Source: Barnesiella merdipullorum
GTDB lineage: Bacteria > Bacteroidota > Bacteroidia > Bacteroidales > Barnesiellaceae
NCBI GenBank assembly: GCA_019116365.1
Contig: DXBT01000021.1
Span: forward strand, 1 to 64,000
Direction of reading: 5' to 3'
Length of the DNA: 64,000 bases
Shown here one piece after another: positions 50,870 through 59,564 of this stretch. The notes under the pieces are model-generated. The model made no database searches. It saw only the letters and a list, made by a program, of their open reading frames with translations, and was not told the DNA's origin. The position numbers were made by a program, and so were the translations under genes. Within the stretch, counting starts at the first letter, position 1. Each line of letters opens with the position of its first letter.

Positions 50870-52027
50870 ATGGGATTTGTAGATTTCTTAGGTGATAATT
50901 TAGTCCAGTTTTGGGAATACACTGGCTTTGCCAACTGTACCCTCCCGCACTTGGCTATGATTGTGGTCGGTTTGTTCTTTATCTATTTGGCGATAAAGAA
51001 AAACTTCGAACCCATGTTGCTTGTGCCCATCGGTTTCGGTATCCTCATCGGGAATATCCCTTTCAAAATCGATGCAGGCCTCGAAGTTGGTATATATGAA
51101 GAGGGCTCGGTGCTCAACATCCTCTATCAAGGTGTAAGTGCCGGCTGGTATCCCCCGTTGGTATTTCTGGGCATTGGTGCCATGACCGACTTCTCGTCGC
51201 TCATTGCCAACCCCAAACTGATGCTGGTAGGTGCCGCCGCCCAGTTCGGTATCTTTGGTGCCTATATGGTTGCCTTGGCCCTCGGGTTCACCCCCGACCA
51301 AGCCGGTGCCATTGCCATCATCGGTGGTGCCGATGGTCCTACGGCCATCTTCCTCTCGTCAAAACTGGCGCCTAACCTCATGGGAGCAATTGCCGTCTCG
51401 GCCTACTCGTATATGGCCCTTGTACCGGTAATTCAACCGCCCATCATGCGGTTGTTCACGACCAAGAAAGAGCGCGTTATCCGCATGAAACCGGCTCGTG
51501 CCGTGTCGCAGAACGAGAAGATCATGTTCCCCATCATCGGGTTGCTGCTCACTTGCTTCCTGGTACCGTCGGGTCTGCCCCTGCTGGGTATGCTCTTCTT
51601 CGGTAACCTGTTGCGCGAGAGCGGTGTTACTTCGCGTCTGGCCAAGACCGCAAGCGGTCCCTTGTGCGATACCATCACCATTCTGTTGGGTGTAACGGTA
51701 GGAGCCTCTACGCAGGCATCCGAGTTCCTCACCCCCAGCACGCTCGGTATCTTTGCCCTCGGTTTCATGGCATTCATCATTGCTTCGGCATCGGGTGTAT
51801 TGTTCGTGAAAGTCTTCAACCTCGTGTTGCCCAAGAGCAAGAAAATCAACCCGCTCATTGGTAATGCCGGGGTATCGGCCGTACCCATGTCGGCCCGTAT
51901 CTCCAACAACATTGGTCTCGAATACGATTCGACCAACTACCTGTTGATGCACGCCATGGGTCCCAACGTAGCCGGTGTAATCGGTTCGGCTGTAGCTGCC
52001 GGTGTACTGCTCGGCTTCCTCTCGTAA
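50870..52027 (+). CDS. mmdB: Methylmalonyl-CoA/oxaloacetate decarboxylase beta subunit, Na+ pump
   Basis: A 385-residue polytopic membrane protein of normal OadB/MmdB length. About nine to eleven helices are visible, with the conserved ion-site region IIGGADGPTAIFLSSKLAPNL (about 145-165) and the second-half motifs GNLLRESGV and NAGVSAVPMSARISNN. The biotin-bound carboxyl group is decarboxylated here and the energy drives Na+ export. A TTG twelve bases upstream is also in frame, but the ATG at 50870 is preferred because the family begins with the FLGDNLVQFW segment just after it. It is the last gene of the operon and is followed by a strong terminator. Confidence 0.95.
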   Translation: MGFVDFLGDNLVQFWEYTGFANCTLPHLAMIVVGLFFIYLAIKKNFEPMLLVPIGFGILIGNIPFKIDAGLEVGIYEEGSVLNILYQGVSAGWYPPLVFLGIGAMTDFSSLIANPKLMLVGAAAQFGIFGAYMVALALGFTPDQAGAIAIIGGADGPTAIFLSSKLAPNLMGAIAVSAYSYMALVPVIQPPIMRLFTTKKERVIRMKPARAVSQNEKIMFPIIGLLLTCFLVPSGLPLLGMLFFGNLLRESGVTSRLAKTASGPLCDTITILLGVTVGASTQASEFLTPSTLGIFALGFMAFIIASASGVLFVKVFNLVLPKSKKINPLIGNAGVSAVPMSARISNNIGLEYDSTNYLLMHAMGPNVAGVIGSAVAAGVLLGFLS

Positions 52028-52052
52028 TCTCTTTGCAGAGTTATGATAATTC

Positions 52053-52091
52053 GGGCGGTGCGTTCCTATTGGAGCGCACCGCCCTGTTTTT
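52053..52091 (+). terminator. Rho-independent terminator of the mmd operon
   Basis: GGGCGGTGCGTTCC (52053-52066) pairs with GGAGCGCACCGCCC (52071-52084) over 14 positions with one G-T pair and a four-base loop, then TGTTTTTAT. Confidence 0.92.
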
Positions 52092-52139
52092 ATAGCTGGG
52101 CAGGGTGATACCTACTATGGCTTTCCCCCCCTTCTGTTT

Positions 52140-52170
52140 TTTGATTTCCCATCGGGTTGCATTACCTTTG
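52140..52170 (+). promoter_or_regulatory. Promoter for the DUF5131 gene
   Basis: TTTG (52140-52143), exactly 19 bp, then TACCTTTG (52163-52170). This is the clearest match to the full Bacteroidales promoter in the window. The leader would be about 40 nt to the ATG at 52216. Confidence 0.75.
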
Positions 52171-52215
52171 TCTTGGAAAGAACAGACCTTTTTCGTCTGG
52201 AGAATAGAGAACAAA

Positions 52216-52941
52216 ATGTCGGTCATGTGGAATTTGTGGCACGGCTGCCACAAGATAAGCGAGGGGTGCAGACACTGTTATGTCTATCGGCGCGACAGCC
52301 TCTACGACAAAGACAGCCGGGTGGTTACCCGCACGGCCGCCTTCGACCTGCCGTTGCGCCGTCGCCGCAATGGCGAATACCGCATACCGCCGGGAACTCG
52401 AGTCTATACCTGTTTTACCTCCGATTTCTTTCTCGCCGAGGCCGACGAGTGGCGAACTGAAGCTTGGGCCATGATACGTCGTCGCTGCGACCTGTCGTTT
52501 GTCATACCTACCAAGCGCATCGACCGTTTCGGGGTAGCACTTCCTGCCGACTGGGGCAACGGTTACGCCCACGTAACCATAGCCTGCACCATCGAAAATC
52601 AAGAGCAGCTCGAAAAGCGGTTACCCATCTTCAAAGCCTTGCCTATCTGCCAGAAACTTCTTTTGTGTGAACCCTTGTTGGGCTCGCTCGATTTTCACGG
52701 ACTGCTCACCGGCGATATCGACGAGGTCTCGGTGGGTGGCGAGTCGGGCAGTGATGCCCGGGTGTGCGACTACGACTGGGTGCTCGACATCCGCCGTCAG
52801 TGCATAGAGCAAGGGGTCTCCTTCCATTTTCACCAGACGGGTGCCCGGCTGCGCAAAGAGGGGCACATCTATCGCATACGCCGCGACCTTCAGTACTCGC
52901 AGGCCCGTCGGGCCGGCATCGACTATGAAGTTTTTCGATAG
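52216..52941 (+). CDS. DUF5131 (phage Gp37/Gp68-like) Fe-S-cluster-type protein
   Basis: A 241-residue soluble protein. Near the N-terminus, GCHKISEGCRHCYVY carries three cysteines (11, 18, 21; CX6CX2C) as in the Gp37/Gp68 family, which resembles a small radical-SAM fold. Other family marks are CFTSDFFLAEADEWR, FVIPTKRIDRF, LLCEPLLG and SVGGESGSDARVCDYDWV. The biochemical activity of the family is not established to my knowledge; it occurs in phages and in bacterial genomes. The frame extends upstream to 52105, but the promoter at 52140-52170 lies inside that extension, so the ATG at 52216 is chosen. It is a single-gene unit with its own promoter and terminator. Confidence 0.85.
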   Translation: MSVMWNLWHGCHKISEGCRHCYVYRRDSLYDKDSRVVTRTAAFDLPLRRRRNGEYRIPPGTRVYTCFTSDFFLAEADEWRTEAWAMIRRRCDLSFVIPTKRIDRFGVALPADWGNGYAHVTIACTIENQEQLEKRLPIFKALPICQKLLLCEPLLGSLDFHGLLTGDIDEVSVGGESGSDARVCDYDWVLDIRRQCIEQGVSFHFHQTGARLRKEGHIYRIRRDLQYSQARRAGIDYEVFR

Positions 52942-52955
52942 GAAAACTTTACGAT

Positions 52956-53007
52956 AAAAAAGGTCCGGCCGATTGTATGGAGCGATTGGCCGGACCTTTC
53001 TGTTTTT
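52956..53007 (+). terminator. Rho-independent terminator after the DUF5131 gene
   Basis: AGGTCCGGCC (52961-52970) pairs with GGCCGGACCT (52988-52997); the loop can pair further. It is flanked by an A-run on the left and TTTCTGTTTTT on the right, so it may act in both directions. The following 180 bp to 53186 hold no recognisable gene. Confidence 0.88.
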
Positions 53008-53186
53008 ATGTATGTAAGAAGAAGTTTTCGGTTAGGAGGGGAGACAACCTTCGGTTAAGGGGTAGGGTGCCGAGGAGATTGCCTGGTGGAGAAATCTCCC
53101 CGGACAAACCGGGTTGAGTATGGTATGGAGGTGGTTTGCCCGGGGAAGATGTTTACATGAAAAACGTGATGAATTACAAGCTATGT

Positions 53187-55415
53187 CTATTCGGTTACGG
53201 TGAATGAAGCCTTCAACCCTTCGGCACTGTTGGGGCCAATCCAGAGGTCAAATTGACCGGCCTCGACCTTTTTCTTCAGGTCTCTGCCATAGAATGCCAG
53301 TTCCGAGACGGGCAGCTTGAAGGTTACCGTCTGGCTTTCGCCGGCCTTGATAAAGATGCGTTGGAACCCTTTCAACTCTTTGACAGGACGGTCTATCGAG
53401 CCCACCAGATCGCGCACATAGAGCTGGGCCACTTCGGTACCGTCGGTTGTGCTGTTGTTCTTGATGGTGGCCGTTACCGTTAGGGTATCGGCAGCACTCA
53501 CTTCGTTGCTCGAGAGGTTGAGATTGCCATATTCAAAGGTACTGTAGGAGAGACCATAGCCAAAGACATACAGCGGGTCTTTACCCGAGTCGAGGTAGAA
53601 CGAGGTGTTGCCGAGCGACGTTTGCGGAGCCTCCAGAGGAATATCCTTGAGCGGGGTAATTGGGTCTTGGGCAGGGCGTCCCGTATTGTTGTGGCTGTAG
53701 TACATCGGAATCTGTCCCACCTCACGCACGAAGGTGACAGGCAGTTTGCCGCTGGGGTTCTCCCGTCCGTAGAGCAGATCCAGGATGGCCAAGCCGCCCA
53801 TCGTGCCCGGGTGGAAGTTGTAGAGCACGGCGTCGGCATAGGGCAGGTCGCGCTCGATGGTGAGCGGACGTCCGGCGATAACCACCATCACTACCGGTTT
53901 GCCGGTACTCTTCACGGCTTTCAACAGTTCCGATTGAGCCCCTATCAGGTTGATGTTCGACAGCGAGTGAGCTTCGCCCGAGAGGATAGCCTCTTCGCCC
54001 ACGAAGACGATGGCCACGTCGGCCCGGCGTACGGCGCTCTTCACCCGTTCGAAATCGCTTGTGTCGGTATCTCTCGAGTAGTCGAGGCCGGCCTCATAGA
54101 TATATTTTATTCCCTTGTACTCGTCGCTTTGCAGCGCCTTCAGCGGGGTAACGGTGCGGTTCTTGTCGCCATCGAACGACCAGGTGCCCAGTTGATCGTG
54201 GGGAGCATTGGCCATGGGGCCTATGATCGCTACGGTTTGTCCCTCCTTGAGCGGCAGCACGCCGTCGTTTTTCAGCAACACGGCCGACTCGACAGCGGCA
54301 CGGCGAGCCGTCTTCAGGTGGTCGTCGCAGTAAATCGTGCTCGTCTTGCCCGGTTTGGAGTAGGGGTTCTCAAAGAGTCCCAGGCGGTATTTGATGCGCA
54401 GGATGTTGCGCACGGCATTGTCGATTACCTCCATCGGTACCTTCTTCTCGGCAACCAGCTGGGGCAGATGTTCGATATAGGTCTGGCTGACCATCTCCAT
54501 ATCTACCCCGGCGTTAGCCGAGATGCGGGCTACATCCTTGCGGTCGGCGGCAAATCCGTGCGACATCATTTCGCTCATCGAGCACCAGTCCGATACCACG
54601 AATCCGTCGAACTTCCACTCGTCGCGCAATATGGTGCGCAGCAAGAAGTCGTTGCCCGAGGCCGGTATGCCGTTGTTGTCGTTGAACGAGGTCATGAGCG
54701 TGGCGGCACCGGCCTCGATTGCTTTCTGGAAGGGGGGCAGATATACGTTGCGCAGCAAAATTTCGGGGATATAGGTCGAGTTGTAGTCGCGGCCACCCTC
54801 GGCAGCTCCGTAGCCCACGAAGTGTTTCACACAGGCGGCGATAGCGTCGCTGTCCGACAAATGTTCGCCCTGGAAGCCGCGCACCATGGCAGCACCCAGT
54901 TCGCCTGCGAGATAGGGATCCTCGCCCAGGCTCTCGGCTATGCGGCCCCAGCGGGCGTCGCGCGAGATGTCGAGCATGGGAGCGAAGGTCCAGGTGATAC
55001 CCTCTTCACGCGCCTCGGTGGCAGCCATGTGGGTCCCGGCCTCGACCAGTTGAGGGTCGAACGAAGCGGCCATGCCCAGTGGAATGGGCAACACGGTTTT
55101 GTAGCCGTGTATGATGTCGCGGCCAATGATGAGGGGGATACCCAGTCGCGACTCCTCGACGGCCGTCTTTTGTATCTCGTCGATGAGCTTGGGGTCTATG
55201 TTGAGCATGGAGCCTATCTCTCCAGCCCGAATCTTGGCTTTGATCGAGTCGAGCGGTTGGTCGAAGCTGAGTTGGTTCATTTGGCCAATCTTCTCCTCGA
55301 GCGTCATTTGGCTCAACAGGTTGTCGATAAAGCGGTCTTCCTCGGTGGCGCCTGTTTGCTTGCACCCGGCGGTGAGCAGGGCGGCGACACAGATGACAAA
55401 CAATCCTTTTTTCAT
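53187..55415 (-). CDS. bglX: GH3 beta-glucosidase lipoprotein (BglX-like), PUL member
   Basis: A 742-residue lipoprotein: signal with cysteine at residue 18 (LLTAGC). The GH3 N-terminal barrel (about 30-350) has the nucleophile Asp276 in GFVVSDW and substrate-site strands such as GIPLIIGRDIIHGYKT and CVKHFVGYGA. The alpha/beta sandwich domain (about 370-600) and an FN3-like domain (about 640-735, LYVRDLVGSIDRPVKELKGF) follow. The family removes glucose or other beta-linked residues from oligosaccharide ends. Its lipid anchor places it at the periplasmic or outer-membrane face. It is the last gene of the PUL on this side, 22 bp after the SGNH gene. Confidence 0.94.
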   Translation of the reverse strand: MKKGLFVICVAALLTAGCKQTGATEEDRFIDNLLSQMTLEEKIGQMNQLSFDQPLDSIKAKIRAGEIGSMLNIDPKLIDEIQKTAVEESRLGIPLIIGRDIIHGYKTVLPIPLGMAASFDPQLVEAGTHMAATEAREEGITWTFAPMLDISRDARWGRIAESLGEDPYLAGELGAAMVRGFQGEHLSDSDAIAACVKHFVGYGAAEGGRDYNSTYIPEILLRNVYLPPFQKAIEAGAATLMTSFNDNNGIPASGNDFLLRTILRDEWKFDGFVVSDWCSMSEMMSHGFAADRKDVARISANAGVDMEMVSQTYIEHLPQLVAEKKVPMEVIDNAVRNILRIKYRLGLFENPYSKPGKTSTIYCDDHLKTARRAAVESAVLLKNDGVLPLKEGQTVAIIGPMANAPHDQLGTWSFDGDKNRTVTPLKALQSDEYKGIKYIYEAGLDYSRDTDTSDFERVKSAVRRADVAIVFVGEEAILSGEAHSLSNINLIGAQSELLKAVKSTGKPVVMVVIAGRPLTIERDLPYADAVLYNFHPGTMGGLAILDLLYGRENPSGKLPVTFVREVGQIPMYYSHNNTGRPAQDPITPLKDIPLEAPQTSLGNTSFYLDSGKDPLYVFGYGLSYSTFEYGNLNLSSNEVSAADTLTVTATIKNNSTTDGTEVAQLYVRDLVGSIDRPVKELKGFQRIFIKAGESQTVTFKLPVSELAFYGRDLKKKVEAGQFDLWIGPNSAEGLKASFTVTE

Positions 55416-55437
55416 TGTATAAGTCGAATTAAGTGGG

Positions 55438-57225
55438 TTATAAAATTATCTTGCAAGTATGGTTCAAAGTCTCGTTGCGCAGGTTGAGCAGGTAGAGCCC
55501 CGGCGACAGGGCGAAGGTTGCGCTCCCGTCGATTTCCTGTGAGAACACCGTTTGTCCACACAGCGAGTAGCAGGTGACCTGGGTGGGAGTGTCGATACCC
55601 TCGACGACCACTTCGCCACAAGCCGGGCGGGTATATACGTTCACCCCGTTGGCATCAACCTGGGCGAGACCCGTTGTAGGATTGGCCGAGGTGAGCAGTT
55701 GCGGTTTGTGCGGGTCGTCGGCCTCCGACGAGTAGAAGTAGAGCAGTCCCGTGGCATCGGTTTCGCCAATACGCAGTCTGAAGGTGAGCGTGCTTGCTCC
55801 AGCCTCGATTTGCTCCTTAGTCCAGTCGGTCACATCCCATTCGATATAGCTACCCAGCTCGTCGGCCCGTACGGGGCTCTCTCCTATAACGGTAAATTGG
55901 TCGGGTTTCGTATCCCAAGTCATGGTCGAGTACGACTCGGTATTGCCTGCAATCTCTACCGGATGAGTCTCTTTGCGGGGCCAGCTGGGATAGACACAGT
56001 CGTAGTAATAGGCCCGCAGGGCTATACGGGCGGCTTCGGGGTCGATGCCGGTGGTGGCAAACGACAGGTACGATTCACGGGTGTGGGTATCGGTATTTCC
56101 CTTCACCTCCAGATGGTCGGCATCGACATAGGCGGTTGTTTTGTTGGCCTGATGCACATAGGTGTCGAAGGTGGGAGTCACCGTGTGGTGTGCCTGGTAG
56201 ATGTGGGCTTCGCCCGTCACGCTGCCGTTTTCGGTATAGTCGTTGGTAACAGCTACCGGCCGCACCACGGTCTCGTCGCCCGCGGGGTCAACCTCGACGA
56301 TGAGCGGGTTGGTGGTGATGCTGTCGAGCTGATGTTCCTCGCCGTTGACCGTGTAGGTGAGATTCCAGGGGGGAACGCCCGTGAACCGGCAGGCAAAGTA
56401 GCCCTTCTCTTCGGGGGCAATTACCATACTCTTCTCGCTCACTTCGACCGAGGCAGGCACGGGGGTGAAGAGTTTCTCGAGCTCCTTCATGGCAATCGAG
56501 GCAATCTTCTGCTGGATATACTGTTCCTTGCCGCGCAACGGGTGCCAGCCGAAGGTGATGTCGTAGATCTTCTCGGTATCGGCGGCATACTTGAGGCTGG
56601 GCTGGCGGCCGTCGGCATCGAGCACCTTGCGGGTAAAACCTATGTTTTCGTCCAGTTCGATGAGGGGAAGTTGCCACCGTTCGGCCAGAGTGCGTATGCT
56701 TTGGTTGTAGTCGATGCGCGAGTCGTGCCAGTGGGTACACAGGATAATCGTGGCCGGCTTGCCGTTTTCGGTCTGGTAGTAACGCGACTCGGGATTGAAC
56801 TTGAGGTTGTAGCAGTCGGCCTTGTAGCGCTTGATGACATAGTCGTAGGCCGTGTTGTACATTTGAATTTCGCTGTGAGTATAGTCTTCGTAGTTCTCTT
56901 TGATGCCGTTGGTGCTGGCCACATTCTGGTTGTGCACATGCATGATGATGAAGGCATCGATGCGGTCGAGCTCCTCGGTCGTGTAAAACCGGTCGTAGTA
57001 CATGTCGGAGGCCGTGTTCTTGATGGCGTCGCCCGATACTGCCTTGTTCAGGGGTTCGGCATTGAACGCTTCGCAAACCAGCTCGAACCATCCGTTTTCG
57101 GGGACGGCAAACGAAGCCCCCGCCAGCAGGAAGTGGTGGTCGTAGGTAGGCTCCTGGGCCTGCGTTGTGAAGGCTGCAAGCGACAGGATACCGGCCAGGG
57201 CTGTTATTTTTATATTTATGCTCAT
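55438..57225 (-). CDS. SGNH-hydrolase-like (DUF5040-type) protein with DNRLRE-like and T9SS domains, PUL member
   Basis: A 595-residue secreted protein: signal peptide 1-24 (ends TQAQ). An SGNH-type domain (about 28-260) has LLAGASFAVPENGW with candidate nucleophile Ser38 (GAS instead of the common GDS), a block II glycine in KAVSGDA, HVHNQN, and a late His in FGWHPLRG. A middle segment (about 265-360) precedes a DNRLRE/CBM-like beta domain (about 362-510, DTYVHQANKTTAYVDADHLEV). It ends in a T9SS-like sorting domain (about 520-595, NVYTRPACGEVVV, GLYLLNLRN). A likely esterase removing acyl groups from the target glycan, exported by the T9SS. It lies between the two GH3 genes, 18 bp from the upstream one. 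Confidence 0.83.
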   Translation of the reverse strand: MSINIKITALAGILSLAAFTTQAQEPTYDHHFLLAGASFAVPENGWFELVCEAFNAEPLNKAVSGDAIKNTASDMYYDRFYTTEELDRIDAFIIMHVHNQNVASTNGIKENYEDYTHSEIQMYNTAYDYVIKRYKADCYNLKFNPESRYYQTENGKPATIILCTHWHDSRIDYNQSIRTLAERWQLPLIELDENIGFTRKVLDADGRQPSLKYAADTEKIYDITFGWHPLRGKEQYIQQKIASIAMKELEKLFTPVPASVEVSEKSMVIAPEEKGYFACRFTGVPPWNLTYTVNGEEHQLDSITTNPLIVEVDPAGDETVVRPVAVTNDYTENGSVTGEAHIYQAHHTVTPTFDTYVHQANKTTAYVDADHLEVKGNTDTHTRESYLSFATTGIDPEAARIALRAYYYDCVYPSWPRKETHPVEIAGNTESYSTMTWDTKPDQFTVIGESPVRADELGSYIEWDVTDWTKEQIEAGASTLTFRLRIGETDATGLLYFYSSEADDPHKPQLLTSANPTTGLAQVDANGVNVYTRPACGEVVVEGIDTPTQVTCYSLCGQTVFSQEIDGSATFALSPGLYLLNLRNETLNHTCKIIL

Positions 57226-57243
57226 GGGTATGGTTTTAAGGGA

Positions 57244-59463
57244 TTATTTGTTTTTTACTTCGATGGTAGCCGTCGAGTGAATCTGTCGTGACGACGAAGC
57301 TACATGCAGCATATATTTGTCGTTCTCGAGTTTCCAATCGGCTATACCCTCGTCATAGAAGGCAAACGAAGCCACCGGGACCTCGATCTCTACCACCTGC
57401 TCTTCGCCCGGTTGCAGACAGACTTTCTTGAAGGCTTTAAGCTCTTTGACCGGACGCAGCACGCTGGGTTTCTTCTGGCTCATATAGACTTGTACCGTTT
57501 CGGCACCGGCCCGTTTGCCACTGTTCTTGAGGGTAAACGAGAGCTTCACCGTTTCGTCGGGCTGGTAGCTCTTCTTGTCGGTGCTGGCCTTGCCATATTG
57601 GAACGTGGTGTAGGAGAGTCCATACCCGAAGGGGAAACGCGATTTGATTTTTTTCGTGTCGTACCAGCGATATCCTACCAGAATATCATCTTTGTAGTAT
57701 TGCGTGTTGTTCACACCCGGATACGACTCCTCGCCGAAGTAATGGGCGCTGTTGTCTTCCAGTTTTACCGGGATGGAGAAGGGTAGTTTGCCCGAGGGGC
57801 TCACCTCGCCGCTGATGACGTTGGCTGTAGCCGTGCCGGCCTGGGAGCCCAGGTACCACGATTGCATGAGACCGTCGATTTGCGAAATCCAGGGCATGCT
57901 CACGGCGTTGCCGCTGATGAGGATTATACCCGTGTTGGGATTGGCTTCGATGAGCTTCTCGATAAGCTCGTTCTGCCCGAAGGGAAGGTCCATGTTGCGG
58001 CGGTCGTCACCCTCGCAATCTTGTTGGAAATTCTTGTTGAGTCCGCCGAAGAAGAGCACGACATCGGCCTCGCGAGCCACCTTCACGGCCTCCTGTACGA
58101 GCGAGTCGGCATCGAGCCCCGAGGGCAGTTCGTTGCTGTAATTGGGTTCACCCGAGGCGTAGCCCAGGGTAAATACGATATGTTCCCGACCGTATTTTTC
58201 GATCATCCCCTCGAGGGGCGAAATCTCTCTTTGCGGTTTCAGCTCCGACGAGCCGCCACCCTGGCTCAATTGCTTGACGGCATTCTCGCCAATGACGGCA
58301 ATCTTCTGGTAGCGTCCCTTCTCGATGGGGAAGAAGTGGTTCTCGTTCTTGAGCAGCACGATACCCTCTTCGGCCACCCGGCGGGCAATATCGGCATGCT
58401 CGGGAGTGAGTTTGCAACCATAGGGGCGGTAGCGGTTCATATTGGTGCGGAAACACAGGCGCAGAACCCGGCGCACCTTCTCGTCGAGGAGCGACTCGGG
58501 CAGCTCGCCGCTCTCGATTTTCTTCAGGAACGGTTGGGCCAGATAGTAGTTGTCGTAGGCCGAGCTGATGCCCCAGGTCAAACCGTTGGTCCAGGTACCC
58601 ATCTCCAGGTCGAGACCATAGCGGGCCGCTTCGTCGGTATCGTGAGCCGAGCCCCAGTCGGTAAGCATCACCCCGTCGAAGCCCCAGTCTTTCTTCAAGA
58701 TTTGGTTCACAAGCCGCTCGTTGTGGCTGCAATACTGGCCATGATATTTATTATATGAGCCCATGATGGCCCACACGCCACCTTCTTGCACACCGGCTTT
58801 GAAGGCAGGCAGATAGATTTCAAACAGAGCGCGGTCGCTCACCTCGACGTTGATGCGGTCGCGGTTCTTCTCCTGGTTGTTCAGGGCAAAGTGTTTCATG
58901 CAGGCGGCTACCCCGTTTTGCTGCATGCCTTTGATATAGGGTACAACCATTTGCGACGAGAGGTAGGGATCCTCGCCCATGTATTCGAAGTTGCGCCCGC
59001 TCAACGGCGTGCGGTAAATATTGACACCGGGGCCCAGGATAATATCCTTTTTACGATAGCGGGCCTCTTGACCTATGGCATTGCCATATTCAAAGGCCAG
59101 TTTGGGATTGAACGTGGCGGCCAGGCAGGTGAGAGCCGGGTAGGCGGTACACGAGTCGTTGGTCCAGTCGGCATGGTTCCAGTCGTCCCAGACAAACTCC
59201 ATGCGCACCCCGTGCGGGCCGTCGCTGAGCCACAGCTCGGGAATACCCAGCCGGGGACATCCCGGCGTACTGAATTTGGATTGAGCGTGTATCAACGCGA
59301 TTTTCTCTTTTAGGGTCATGCGCGACAAGGCATCCTCGATGCGGGTCTCGATGGGCTGGTTGTCGTCCAGGTAGGGCGGAACCGTCTCTTGAGCCATCAG
59401 TTGGGTCGCCAGGGTCAGCAGGATGACCGGCAAACTGCATATTCTGAATAGTGAGTGCTTCAT
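57244..59463 (-). CDS. GH3 glycoside hydrolase, PUL member
   Basis: A 739-residue secreted GH3 with signal peptide 1-21 (ends LMAQ). The barrel domain (about 40-340) has LWLSDGPHGVR near the start, CMKHFALNNQE, and nucleophile Asp269 in GVMLTDWGSAHD. The sandwich domain (about 365-600) has GGGSSELKP and DVVLFFGGLNKN. The FN3-like domain follows (about 640-730, VYMSQKKPSVLRPVKELKAF). It belongs to the longer-loop GH3 group with a KHFALNNQE catalytic region, common among beta-glucosidases. Specificity cannot be read from sequence alone. A start 23 codons upstream (59532) was rejected because the signal peptide begins MKHSLFRI at 59463. It lies about 100 bp after the oxidoreductase gene in the PUL. 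Confidence 0.93.
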   Translation of the reverse strand: MKHSLFRICSLPVILLTLATQLMAQETVPPYLDDNQPIETRIEDALSRMTLKEKIALIHAQSKFSTPGCPRLGIPELWLSDGPHGVRMEFVWDDWNHADWTNDSCTAYPALTCLAATFNPKLAFEYGNAIGQEARYRKKDIILGPGVNIYRTPLSGRNFEYMGEDPYLSSQMVVPYIKGMQQNGVAACMKHFALNNQEKNRDRINVEVSDRALFEIYLPAFKAGVQEGGVWAIMGSYNKYHGQYCSHNERLVNQILKKDWGFDGVMLTDWGSAHDTDEAARYGLDLEMGTWTNGLTWGISSAYDNYYLAQPFLKKIESGELPESLLDEKVRRVLRLCFRTNMNRYRPYGCKLTPEHADIARRVAEEGIVLLKNENHFFPIEKGRYQKIAVIGENAVKQLSQGGGSSELKPQREISPLEGMIEKYGREHIVFTLGYASGEPNYSNELPSGLDADSLVQEAVKVAREADVVLFFGGLNKNFQQDCEGDDRRNMDLPFGQNELIEKLIEANPNTGIILISGNAVSMPWISQIDGLMQSWYLGSQAGTATANVISGEVSPSGKLPFSIPVKLEDNSAHYFGEESYPGVNNTQYYKDDILVGYRWYDTKKIKSRFPFGYGLSYTTFQYGKASTDKKSYQPDETVKLSFTLKNSGKRAGAETVQVYMSQKKPSVLRPVKELKAFKKVCLQPGEEQVVEIEVPVASFAFYDEGIADWKLENDKYMLHVASSSRQIHSTATIEVKNK

Positions 59464-59564
59464 AATCGTTTTAGTGAAAAATAGAAGTGTGACAAACAAG
59501 TCACTATGACGGGCACAACCGACACTCTTCATAGGGGGTGAGACCGGCGTGCCGCATCGGTCTT

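Noticed and set aside
53622..57291. Two plus-strand frames of 621 and 579 codons opposite the PUL genes bglX and the SGNH gene
   Set aside because: Both are antisense to genes with signal peptides and catalytic motifs, and neither product shows any domain.
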